From contig NZ_JARRQY010000004.1 in NCBI RefSeq assembly GCF_037381185.1, positions 29,178-93,177 on the forward strand: DNA of 64,000 nucleotides, given 5' to 3'. The DNA comes from Acidihalobacter_A sp037381185 (lineage in GTDB: Bacteria; Pseudomonadota; Gammaproteobacteria; DSM-5130; Acidihalobacteraceae). Made by a program: the position numbers and the translations under genes. Shown piece after piece: positions 1 through 6,813 of this stretch. The notes under the pieces were generated by a model, which saw nothing but the letters and a program-made list of their open reading frames with translations, made no database searches and was not told the DNA's origin. Every line of letters begins with the position of its first letter. Positions within the stretch are counted from its first letter, which is position 1.

Positions 1-101
1 GCAGGCTGACGCTTGAAGGTGTTTGCCTCTTTCCCGAACGGAATCAGCATCTGCGTTGAACGCTTGGGAGTGATTTCGAGCGGGAATTGAGGTGTCGGCA
101 A
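1..101 (-). CDS. Partial unidentified CDS, 5' end only
   Basis: Read leftward, an open frame of 33 codons runs off the window edge. A TTG at 99-101 is preceded by AGGA seven bases upstream, and an in-frame stop lies just behind it at 117-119. An in-frame ATG at 48-50 is the alternative start. The predicted product begins LPTPQFPLEITPKRS and continues through a basic stretch (GKEANTFKRQ). I do not recognise the family. Only about 33 residues are visible, so this is a tentative call based on the start signal and codon usage. Confidence 0.35.
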   Translation of the reverse strand, partial: MPTPQFPLEITPKRSTQMLIPFGKEANTFKRQP

Positions 102-424
102 AATCTTTTCCTGTTTTTAGCTCCGAGGCCCGTTTCGGGTACATCGCTAATTCAGAGAGAATCCCCATACTTCAAATCGCACCCGAAACAAGCTGCCACA
201 GCCAACGAGTGCATCGCATCGAGACGCACAAGACCAGAACCACCAGCGCTGATTCACGCCCCCTTCAACAGCCGAGCAAAAGGGCTTTAGAAATGCTTCA
301 GCGCCACGCATGCCCTGACCAAAAACAGGGCAGCGACTCGTACTCAAAATGGCTCAGCCATCCCGATACAACGAGTTTCAACTCAGTTCCGCCGCGAACA
401 AACAGCGGACCACCAATGCACCGA
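102..424. other. Intergenic stretch, no gene supported
   Basis: Between the partial gene and fur I find no convincing gene on either strand. The rightward open frame that crosses this stretch runs antisense through fur and looks like a shadow. The only structure seen is a short hairpin at 312-331. Confidence 0.6.
312..331. terminator. Hairpin downstream of fur
   Basis: A perfect 6-bp stem (GCCCTG / CAGGGC) encloses an A-rich 8-nt loop about 95 bp past the fur stop. No U-tract follows on either strand, so intrinsic termination is uncertain. Confidence 0.3.
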
Positions 425-868
425 CTAGGTCAACGCATCGCGCCGGTTCGGACAATCAGGCCGCTTGCAGCGCCCATACAGGATCAGCGAATGATCGCTG
501 ATCTCGAAACCGGCCTCGGCGGCAACTGCTTTCTGCCTGGCCTCGATCATCTCGTCGTAGAACTCCTCGACGTGGCCGCATTCCACGCACACGATATGAT
601 CGTGATGATGCCCGCGATCGAGTTCGAAAACCGCCTGCCCACCTTCGAAATGGTGGCGGTGAACAAGGTCGGCGGCCTCGAACTGCGTCAGCACTCGGTA
701 CACCGTAGCCAGACCAATCTCCTCGCCGGACTCCAGCAAACGCCGGTAAATGTCCTCGGCGGTCAAATGACTCGGTTCTGCCGTTTCCAGTATTTCCAAT
801 ATCTTCATGCGCGGCAGGGTCACCTTCAGCCCCGCTCGCTTGAGTTCCTGCCCCTCGGATGTCGGCAT
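425..868 (-). CDS. fur: Ferric uptake regulator Fur
   Basis: Cytoplasmic Fe(II)-sensing repressor of iron uptake and oxidative-stress genes, 147 residues, the usual Fur length. The N-terminal winged helix (KRAGLKVTLPRMKILEIL, then the ATVYRVL recognition region) is followed by the His-rich metal site HHHDHIVC, a CVEC pair and a second pair CKRPDC near the C-terminus, as in zinc-structured Fur dimers. I chose the ATG at 866-868 because AGGAGG lies 7 nt upstream; the longer frame adds residues unlike Fur. It diverges from bamE with about 110 bp between the starts, a common gammaproteobacterial arrangement. Confidence 0.97.
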   Translation of the reverse strand: MPTSEGQELKRAGLKVTLPRMKILEILETAEPSHLTAEDIYRRLLESGEEIGLATVYRVLTQFEAADLVHRHHFEGGQAVFELDRGHHHDHIVCVECGHVEEFYDEMIEARQKAVAAEAGFEISDHSLILYGRCKRPDCPNRRDALT

Positions 869-939
869 ACGCCCTCCTCGCCTGATACGATGGCCGCAAG
901 CCTCCGGACCCGCCTCGCCGACTCCGCAGAACCACAACC

Positions 940-948
940 TGCTATGAT
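940..948 (+). promoter_or_regulatory. Extended -10 promoter candidate for bamE
   Basis: TGCTATGAT combines an extended TGn element with the hexamer TATGAT (943-948). No good -35 hexamer is visible. The predicted +1 is near 955, leaving a leader of about 24 nt before the bamE ATG at 979. Confidence 0.45.
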
Positions 949-978
949 ACGCTCCGCATGCACTCCAGACGAACACGA

Positions 979-1314
979 ATGAAACACATACGCATTTCGC
1001 TTATCGCGGCCCTCATTCTAGCACTGGGCGGCTGCGGCTGGTTCCAAGGCTATCGCCCTCCCATACAGCAGGGCAACGTCGTCGACAAGCAGGCGCTGGC
1101 CCAGCTCAAAACCGGCATGAGCGAATCCCAGGTGCGTTTCATTCTGGGCGAGCCGCTATTGGTTGACGCCTTCAATCCCAACCGCTGGGACTACACCTAC
1201 TACGACCAGCCGAGCTTCGGCAAAACCATCACCAAACACTTAACTCTCTATTTCGCCGACAAGCATCTCGTGCGCATCGTCAGAGGCGGCGAAAAAACGA
1301 AACAAAAACCGTAG
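979..1314 (+). CDS. bamE: Outer membrane assembly lipoprotein BamE (SmpA/OmlA)
   Basis: Small lipoprotein of the BAM complex that helps insert beta-barrel proteins into the outer membrane; 111 residues. The N-terminus MKHIRISLIAALILALGGCG is a lipoprotein signal with lipobox LGGC. The SmpA/OmlA domain follows, including LKTGMSESQVRFILGEP and the NRWDYTYY strand. An in-frame ATG at 958 would add seven residues before the signal, so 979 is preferred. It diverges from fur and converges on rnfH, matching the conserved fur-bamE-rnfH-ratA-smpB neighbourhood. Confidence 0.95.
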   Translation: MKHIRISLIAALILALGGCGWFQGYRPPIQQGNVVDKQALAQLKTGMSESQVRFILGEPLLVDAFNPNRWDYTYYDQPSFGKTITKHLTLYFADKHLVRIVRGGEKTKQKP

Positions 1315-1319
1315 AGAAG

Positions 1320-1335
1320 GCCACGGCCTCGTGGC
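1320..1335. terminator. Hairpin between convergent bamE and rnfH
   Basis: A perfect 6-bp stem (GCCACG / CGTGGC) with a 4-nt loop sits just past the bamE stop, in the 44-bp gap before the rnfH stop. It lacks a strong U-tract. Confidence 0.4.
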
Positions 1336-1358
1336 ATATCCCCGGCCACCAGCCGCCC

Positions 1359-1658
1359 TCAAGCCGGCCGCGCAGCGCGCCGTCGCCGGCTTTCCTTCGG
1401 GTCGGCGATCAATGATCGGTAAATCTCAATACGGTCACCAGGGCGCACCCGGTCATCAGGCCGACGCAGCTTGCCGAATACGCCGATTCGACAATGTTCC
1501 AGATCGATCTCCGGATACCGCTCGAGTACGCCTGAGCGCCGCACGGCTTCATCCAGGCGCATACCTGCATGGGCCGGCAGAGACAGAAGCAGCTGCCGAT
1601 CCGGCCTTGCATAGGCCACCTCAACCATAAAATATGCCTGACAATCGGGCGCTTTCAT
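1359..1658 (-). CDS. rnfH: RnfH family protein (UPF0125)
   Basis: Ubiquitin-like beta-grasp protein of 99 residues whose biochemical role is unclear; the family is named from association with rnf clusters but usually sits beside ratA, as here. Visible signatures are MVEVAYARPDRQLLL at the start of the fold, GVFGKLRRPDDRVRPGDRIEIYR at its end, and a basic C-terminal tail (ESRRRRAARP). The ATG at 1656-1658 is preceded by GGAGG about 5 nt upstream; the second in-frame ATG at residue 11 is a weaker alternative. It lies 13 bp downstream of ratA and is probably co-transcribed with it. Confidence 0.93.
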   Translation of the reverse strand: MKAPDCQAYFMVEVAYARPDRQLLLSLPAHAGMRLDEAVRRSGVLERYPEIDLEHCRIGVFGKLRRPDDRVRPGDRIEIYRSLIADPKESRRRRAARPA

Positions 1659-1671
1659 CTTGCCTCCGTAT

Positions 1672-2109
1672 TCACCGAGGCCCGTACACATCTCGCGCAC
1701 GCTTGACGAAGGCATCGACCAGCGAGGCGACGATCTGCCCGAACATCGGCCCCACCGCGAGGCCAAGCAGACGATTGGAGAAATCGAACTCGATATCCAG
1801 CGATACCTTGCAGGCCTTCTCCCCCAGCAAGTCGAAACGCCAGAAGCCATGCAAGTGACTGAACGGCCCATCGACCAGGCTGATCTCTATCATCTTGTCG
1901 TTCTGCATGTTGTTGCGTGTAGTGAACGACTTGCGCATGCTGCCCTTGGCCATGTCGATGGTCGCACGCACCTCGTCCTCGCTGCGTTCGTGGATCTGCG
2001 TGGACTTACACCACGGCAGGAACTCCGGATAGCGCTCGATCTCGTTAACCAGCGCATACATTTCGTACGGCGCATAAGGCACCAGCGCACTACGGCTCAA
2101 TGTCGTCAT
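1672..2109 (-). CDS. ratA: RatA/COQ10-like START-domain protein
   Basis: Type II toxin RatA / coenzyme Q-binding COQ10-like protein of 145 residues. In E. coli RatA is reported to bind 50S subunits and block 70S formation, while related proteins bind ubiquinone; sequence alone does not decide between these. The fold is marked by YAPYEMYALVNEIERYPEFLPWC near the N-terminus, the central SFTTRNNMQ strand and the C-terminal helix FGQIVASLVDAFVKRA. Its ATG overlaps the stop of the upstream transporter in an ATGA, so the two are translationally coupled. The rnfH ribosome-binding site overlaps its 3' end. Confidence 0.92.
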   Translation of the reverse strand: MTTLSRSALVPYAPYEMYALVNEIERYPEFLPWCKSTQIHERSEDEVRATIDMAKGSMRKSFTTRNNMQNDKMIEISLVDGPFSHLHGFWRFDLLGEKACKVSLDIEFDFSNRLLGLAVGPMFGQIVASLVDAFVKRARDVYGPR

Positions 2110-3470
2110 AAAGCTCCCCGAATCAGTCCCAGGGCATTCAAAAAGATCAGCAGCACTCCGACTGGCGTCACGTACCGCAGTACCAGCAGCCATAGGCGCA
2201 ACAGCGGACGGCTCACGCCCAATTCCCTGCGCAGCGAACGTTCGGACACCATCCAACCGGCGAACAACGCGATCAGAAATCCCCCAAGGGGCAGCATGAT
2301 ATCCGAGCTGACGAAGTTAAACAGCTCGAACAGGGTTCTGCCCTGCCACGCCACGCCGGACCAAATGTTGAATGAGAAGTCCAGCACCATGCCCAGCAGC
2401 CAGACCACAGCACCGACCGCGAGTACGGCCCTCATGCGCACCCACCCGCGCTCCTCCAACCAAGCGACCGTCGGCTCGATCATCGATACGGCGGATGTCC
2501 ACGCCGCAAGCACCAAAACAGCGAAGAACGCAGCACCGAACAAGCTCCCCAGCGGCATTGCGCCGAACGCCACCGGCAACGTGGTAAAGATCAGCCCAGG
2601 CCCCTGAGCCGGCGCCAACCCCTTTGCGAAGACCAACGAAAAAATCGCCATACCGGCGAACAGAGCGACACCGGTATCGGCAACCGCGACCCATATGCTG
2701 ACCCGAAAGATCGAAACGTTGTTGGGGGTATACGCGCCATAGACCATCATCGCTCCGATCCCGAGGCTCAGAGTGAAAAAGGAATGCCCCATGGCCAGCA
2801 GCACCGCCTGTCCGTCGAGACGGGAGAAATCAGGACTGAACAGATAACTGAAGGCGGCACCCGCATCACCGACGATCAGCGCATAGACGACCAGCAACAG
2901 CAACAGCGCGAACAGCAGCGGCATCATGATGCGCGCGGCCCGCTCCAGACCCGCGCGAACGCCGCGCGCCGAGAACCATAGACTAACGGCGAGAAACAGG
3001 GTGAACCAGAACATCTGCCGCCACGGGTTCGCGGTCAGTCCGGCAAACATGCGACTGACGCGATCGGGTGATGCACCGGCATAAGCGCCACGCAAGCTCA
3101 GCAGCAGATAGTCGAGACTCCAGCCGGCGACCACGCTGTAGAAAGACAGGATGATGATGCCGGACACCATGCTGATGAAACCGACCCCCACCCAGGCCCG
3201 GCTACGCCCCTCGTCGAGGGCCAGGCCACGCAACGTATTGACCGGGCTTTCACGGCCACGCCGGCCCAGCGTAACCTCGGCGATCAGGATAGGCAGCCCG
3301 ATCAGCACGATACAGGCCAGATAGATCAGCACAAACGCCCCGCCGCCGTTGTTGCCGTCGATGAAGGGAAACTGCCAGATATTGCCCAGTCCGACCGCCG
3401 AGCCGGTGGCCGCGAGGAAGAACGCCAGCTGCGAGGACCATTCACCGTGTATCGACTTGCGTTCGCTCAC
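2106..3470 (-). CDS. Sodium-dependent transporter, SNF/NSS family
   Basis: Inner-membrane sodium:neurotransmitter-symporter family protein of 454 residues, expected to co-transport an amino acid or similar solute with Na+. The family signature appears at the N-terminus (ATGSAVGLGNIWQFPF, then GNNGGGAFVLIYL), with roughly 11-12 hydrophobic segments. I chose the GTG at 3468-3470, after GGGA, which puts the usual SERKSIHGEWSSQLAF start in place; the upstream extension looks non-coding. The substrate cannot be read from sequence. It is the first gene of a transporter-ratA-rnfH operon diverging from smpB, and is not a usual member of that neighbourhood. Confidence 0.9.
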   Translation of the reverse strand: MSERKSIHGEWSSQLAFFLAATGSAVGLGNIWQFPFIDGNNGGGAFVLIYLACIVLIGLPILIAEVTLGRRGRESPVNTLRGLALDEGRSRAWVGVGFISMVSGIIILSFYSVVAGWSLDYLLLSLRGAYAGASPDRVSRMFAGLTANPWRQMFWFTLFLAVSLWFSARGVRAGLERAARIMMPLLFALLLLLVVYALIVGDAGAAFSYLFSPDFSRLDGQAVLLAMGHSFFTLSLGIGAMMVYGAYTPNNVSIFRVSIWVAVADTGVALFAGMAIFSLVFAKGLAPAQGPGLIFTTLPVAFGAMPLGSLFGAAFFAVLVLAAWTSAVSMIEPTVAWLEERGWVRMRAVLAVGAVVWLLGMVLDFSFNIWSGVAWQGRTLFELFNFVSSDIMLPLGGFLIALFAGWMVSERSLRRELGVSRPLLRLWLLVLRYVTPVGVLLIFLNALGLIRGAL

Positions 3471-3570
3471 CGCATTCCCAGCATAAGAGACTGCTCCGCG
3501 CAAAAGGCTTTATTGTCCGCGATCGACGCATAAGCCTCAATGCGTCAGGACGGATCGTCCATAGATTCCC

Positions 3571-3576
3571 TATAAT
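3571..3576 (+). promoter_or_regulatory. Consensus -10 element immediately before smpB
   Basis: A perfect TATAAT ends 6 nt before the smpB ATG, which would place +1 at or next to the start codon and give a leaderless or near-leaderless transcript. No convincing -35 hexamer is seen 16-18 bp upstream. Confidence 0.45.
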
Positions 3577-3582
3577 GGCGAG

Positions 3583-4059
3583 ATGAGCAAGAACAAACCC
3601 AAGACCGGCCCCGCAACCATCGCGGTGAACCGTCGTGCGCGTCATGAGTACTTCATCGAAGACACTTTCGAAGCTGGCATTTCATTCGAAGGCTGGGAAG
3701 TCAAAAGCCTGCGCGCAGGCCGCGTGCAACTGAACGAAAGCTACGCCTTCGTACGCGACGGCGAAGTCTGGCTGTTCGGCGTGCATCTCTCGCCGCTGGC
3801 AAGCGCCTCGACTCACGTTAGCCCCGATGCCACACGCACCCGGCGACTGTTGCTGCACCGCGAGGAGATCAACCGCCTGATCGGCGCCGTGGAGCGCAAG
3901 GGTTACGCCCTCGTCCCCCTGTCGATGTACTGGAAACGCGGCCGCGCCAAGCTGGAACTGGGCCTGGCCAAGGGCAAGAAGCAGCACGACAAGCGCGACA
4001 CCGAACGGGAACGCGAGTGGAGCCGCAACCGCGAGCGCCTGCTCAAACACGCCCGCTGA
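3583..4059 (+). CDS. smpB: SsrA-binding protein SmpB
   Basis: tmRNA-binding protein needed for trans-translation and rescue of stalled ribosomes; 158 residues, normal length. The OB-fold core is clear: NRRARHEYFIEDTFEAGI, GWEVKSLRAGRVQL, the ALVPLSMYWKRGRAKLELGLAKGKKQHDKR segment, and the basic C-terminal tail that enters the decoding centre. It converges on dnaQ with 7 bp between stops. The ssrA gene itself is not in this window. Confidence 0.97.
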   Translation: MSKNKPKTGPATIAVNRRARHEYFIEDTFEAGISFEGWEVKSLRAGRVQLNESYAFVRDGEVWLFGVHLSPLASASTHVSPDATRTRRLLLHREEINRLIGAVERKGYALVPLSMYWKRGRAKLELGLAKGKKQHDKRDTEREREWSRNRERLLKHAR

Positions 4060-4066
4060 AACGCGC

Positions 4067-4792
4067 TCAGCCCTCTTCCCTGCTCCACAGACACTGTCCG
4101 CCGTTTGCGGAGGCGATCGCCTCCAGCGTCGCCGCATGGCGTTCGAGTTCTTCGTCTGCGGCGCGGACGACCCGCAGCCGAGGCCGCTCGGCGGACAGAC
4201 GGCGAATCCCCTCGGTTGAGCCCGACGTTTCGCCGTCGCCCTCGGCATCGTGCGCCGCCAGCGAGAGACTGGTCTGGCCACCCGTCATGACCAGATACAC
4301 GTCCGCCAGAATACGGGCGTCGAGCAACGCGCCGTGCAGCTCGCGGTGCTCGTTGTTCACGCCGTAGCGCTTGCACAAGGCATCCAGGCTGTTGCGCTGG
4401 CCAGGGTGCATCTGGCGCGCCAACACCAGCGAATCGGTTACCGAGCACAGATCCTGCATCGGAGCATGGCGGCCCTCAAGACGACTAAGTTCGGCGTCCA
4501 GGAAGCCAATATCGAACGGCGCATTGTGGATGACGAGTTCACTGCCGCGGACGAATTCGACGAACTCGTCGACAACCTCCTCGAAACGCGGCTTGTCGGC
4601 CAGAAACTCGTTGCTGATGCCGTGGACCGCCAGCGCGCCTTCGTCCACTTCGCGGTCGGGCTGGATGTAGTGATGGAAATGACGCCCCGTGGGGCGGCGG
4701 TTTTCCAGTTCCACACAGCCGATTTCGATGATCCGATGCCCCTGCTGCGGCTCAAGGCCGGTGGTTTCCGTATCCAGCACGACTTGTCGCAT
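4067..4792 (-). CDS. dnaQ: DNA polymerase III epsilon subunit (3'-5' exonuclease)
   Basis: Proofreading exonuclease of the replicative polymerase, 241 residues. The DEDDh active site is complete: ExoI DTETTGLEP, ExoII HNAPFDIGFLD and ExoIII HGALLDARILADVY. The C-terminal 50 residues are Glu/Arg-rich and would hold the segment that binds the alpha subunit. The ATG at 4790-4792 follows AGGAGA at good spacing; a TTG directly before it is less likely. It is the last gene of a leftward yafS-rnhA-lysE-dnaQ operon; in E. coli rnhA and dnaQ are adjacent and divergent, so here they are co-oriented with a transporter between them. Confidence 0.96.
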   Translation of the reverse strand: MRQVVLDTETTGLEPQQGHRIIEIGCVELENRRPTGRHFHHYIQPDREVDEGALAVHGISNEFLADKPRFEEVVDEFVEFVRGSELVIHNAPFDIGFLDAELSRLEGRHAPMQDLCSVTDSLVLARQMHPGQRNSLDALCKRYGVNNEHRELHGALLDARILADVYLVMTGGQTSLSLAAHDAEGDGETSGSTEGIRRLSAERPRLRVVRAADEELERHAATLEAIASANGGQCLWSREEG

Positions 4793-4810
4793 CAATGTCT
4801 CCTTCTGCTC

Positions 4811-5443
4811 TCACCGGGTCACCAGCGCCAGGCGCAGCGCCAGCGCCGAATAGATTCCGGCCATCAGCCAGGCACTAAGTCGTCTCAAGCTGACGCCGCG
4901 CCGCGACAACCAGGGACGCAGCACTCCGGCAAACCAACCCGCCGCGCTGAAGACCGCCATCACCAACAGAGTAAAGACGCCGCCCAGGAGCAGCATCTGC
5001 AAACCTACAGGACCCAGCTCAGGATGCGCAAACTGCGGCAGAAACGCGAGGAAAAACAATGCGACCTTGGGGTTTAGCACGTTCATCAACACGCCGCGCC
5101 GAAACAGTGTCCCCAACGAGCGCTCCTGAAGGGATGCCGCCCCTCCGGGCGGCGTTGCCCCCGAACGCAGAGCGTGCCAAGCCAGATAGAGCAGATACAG
5201 TACACCGGCGAATTTCAGCAAGGTGAAAGCCAGCGCAGAAGTCCGAAAGATGACCGACACACCCAGCGCAGCACCCAAGGTATGTACCAAGTTGCCGCTG
5301 GCCAGACCGAACGCCGTGGCCAGCCCGGCGCTACGCCCGCGCCGCACGCCCTGCGCCAAAAGAAACACCAGATCCGGCCCCGGCGCAATGATCAGCGCCA
5401 AGGACGCGGGCACGAACACCCACCACACCTGGGCTTCCAGCAT
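4811..5443 (-). CDS. LysE/RhtB-family amino acid exporter
   Basis: Inner-membrane translocator of the LysE/RhtB family, 210 residues with about six hydrophobic segments, expected to export an amino acid or derivative. The signature near the N-terminus is SLALIIAPGPDLVFLLAQGVRRGRSAG, and the mid-protein NVLNPKVALFFLAFLPQF is typical. Its ATG shares one base with the rnhA stop (TAATG), implying coupled translation. It lies between rnhA and dnaQ, where DNA-metabolism genes normally adjoin, so its position is a lineage-specific insertion. The substrate is not predictable. Confidence 0.9.
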   Translation of the reverse strand: MLEAQVWWVFVPASLALIIAPGPDLVFLLAQGVRRGRSAGLATAFGLASGNLVHTLGAALGVSVIFRTSALAFTLLKFAGVLYLLYLAWHALRSGATPPGGAASLQERSLGTLFRRGVLMNVLNPKVALFFLAFLPQFAHPELGPVGLQMLLLGGVFTLLVMAVFSAAGWFAGVLRPWLSRRGVSLRRLSAWLMAGIYSALALRLALVTR

Positions 5444-5895
5444 TACGCACCGCCCCCCTGCATACGGTCGATCGCCTCATTGGCAAGGCGGTCCGCAGCT
5501 TCGTTGCCGGGATGTCCGGCATGCCCCTTGACCCATTCCCAGCGCACCTCATGGCGCGCAGCGGCAGCGTCCAACTGTTGCCATAAATCCTGATTCTTCA
5601 CCGGCGAACCGGACGCGGTACGCCAACCCTTGCGCTTCCATCCTGCCAACCAGCGCGTGATGCCATCGCGAACATAGACGGAATCGGTCGTCAGCACGAC
5701 CTTGCAGGGCCGTTTGAGAGCTTCCAGCGCCGAGATCGCGGCGAGCAGTTCCATACGGTTGTTGGTCGTCTGACCTTCGGCCCCGGAGATCTCGCGCTTG
5801 GTACCGTCATAGTTCAGCAGAGCCCCCCAGCCACCGGGACCCGGATTACCCCGGCAAGCGCCGTCGGTGAATATTTCAACCTCGGTCGTCGACAC
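5443..5895 (-). CDS. rnhA: Ribonuclease HI
   Basis: Degrades the RNA strand of RNA:DNA hybrids; 150 residues, close to the 155 of E. coli RNase HI. The DEDD catalytic set is visible: D in EIFTDGACRGNPGPGGW, E in NNRMELLAAISAL, D in LTTDSVYVRDGI and D in NEAADRLANEA; the handle region is GWKRKGWRTASG. I chose the GTG at 5893-5895, after AGGAG about 8 nt upstream, because the longer frame reads out of the family. The start lies inside the 3' end of the upstream methyltransferase gene (20-bp overlap). Confidence 0.95.
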   Translation of the reverse strand: MSTTEVEIFTDGACRGNPGPGGWGALLNYDGTKREISGAEGQTTNNRMELLAAISALEALKRPCKVVLTTDSVYVRDGITRWLAGWKRKGWRTASGSPVKNQDLWQQLDAAAARHEVRWEWVKGHAGHPGNEAADRLANEAIDRMQGGGA

Positions 5896-6658
5896 GAAAC
5901 ATACTCCTGGAAGTCGGTTTGACCACACCACTGGCAATCGCCGACCGGCGACGCCAGCGTGGACGAATCAGCGTCATACGTGTTCGCCGCTTACGGGCGA
6001 CGATGATCTGCACGCCGCCCAGCACTGGGAACCAGCGCGGTCCTGCGCGCTCCAGCCAATGAAGCTTGCACCCCAGCCAGCCGCGCCAAGACGGCGGACG
6101 GTACACCAAACGCCGCACCTCGACGATTTCGAAACCCAACAGCCGCAGCCAGTCCTTGACCCTTCGCGTCGAATAAAAACGCCCGCGCCAGGGCTCATGA
6201 CCTTCCCGCTGCAATGAGCCGGTAAACCAGGACCAAACGCCCCAGATACCCCATGGATTGAAGCTGAGGATGACCGCGTCGCCTTCGGGTACCAGCACAC
6301 GCTCCAGCTCCCGGAACAGCGGATATGGGTCCGCAGTGCGTTCCAGCACATGCGCCAGCAACAATAGATCGGCACATTCCGAAGCCAGCGGCAGCGCTTG
6401 AGCCGAGGCACGTATCGTCCCACGTTGGGGCAGCGAGCTTATCACTTCACGCTGGCGAACGCGGCTGGAATCAAGCAGCGATGGCTCCATTCCGCCCCCG
6501 CCCAGTTGAACGCCCAGATATCCGAAACGCTCGGCCAACAGCTCGGCCAACTCGGCACGCAACAGCCCCATGACCTCGCGGCCCTGCGGGCTACGATACC
6601 ACTCCACGAGCGCCTGCTCGCCCACCATGACTTCACCCTTGCTATCGTCAGCGCTCAT
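5876..6658 (-). CDS. Class I SAM-dependent methyltransferase (YafS-like)
   Basis: Methyltransferase of the type-11 family, 260 residues; a start at 6628, behind AAGGG, would give 250. Visible features are QRGTIRASAQALPLASECADLLLLAHVLERTADPYPLFRELERVLVPEGDAVI, which covers motifs II-III, and FNPWGIWGVWSW. The canonical GxGxG loop is poorly conserved. In E. coli yafS lies beside rnhA, dnaQ, gloB and mltD, so synteny supports orthology. The substrate is unknown in the family. The gene diverges from mltD, and gloB is missing from between them. Confidence 0.85.
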   Translation of the reverse strand: MSADDSKGEVMVGEQALVEWYRSPQGREVMGLLRAELAELLAERFGYLGVQLGGGGMEPSLLDSSRVRQREVISSLPQRGTIRASAQALPLASECADLLLLAHVLERTADPYPLFRELERVLVPEGDAVILSFNPWGIWGVWSWFTGSLQREGHEPWRGRFYSTRRVKDWLRLLGFEIVEVRRLVYRPPSWRGWLGCKLHWLERAGPRWFPVLGGVQIIVARKRRTRMTLIRPRWRRRSAIASGVVKPTSRSMFRVDDRG

Positions 6659-6813
6659 GCGCCGAAAGCATAACGTCAGCGCCGAGTCGCCGGCCAGCAC
6701 GCCGCTGCCGACACCCCTTCTTACGACACGCCATAAGCATACCCCGTGTAACGGCGACGGTCCGACCTTATAAAACTTGTTCCAGAAGTACTTCACGGTT
6801 AAGCTATGCGCGC

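Noticed and set aside
92..982. 296-codon rightward frame across fur
   Set aside because: It is antisense to fur along most of its length and its product has no domain-like pattern; it reflects GC-rich shadowing.
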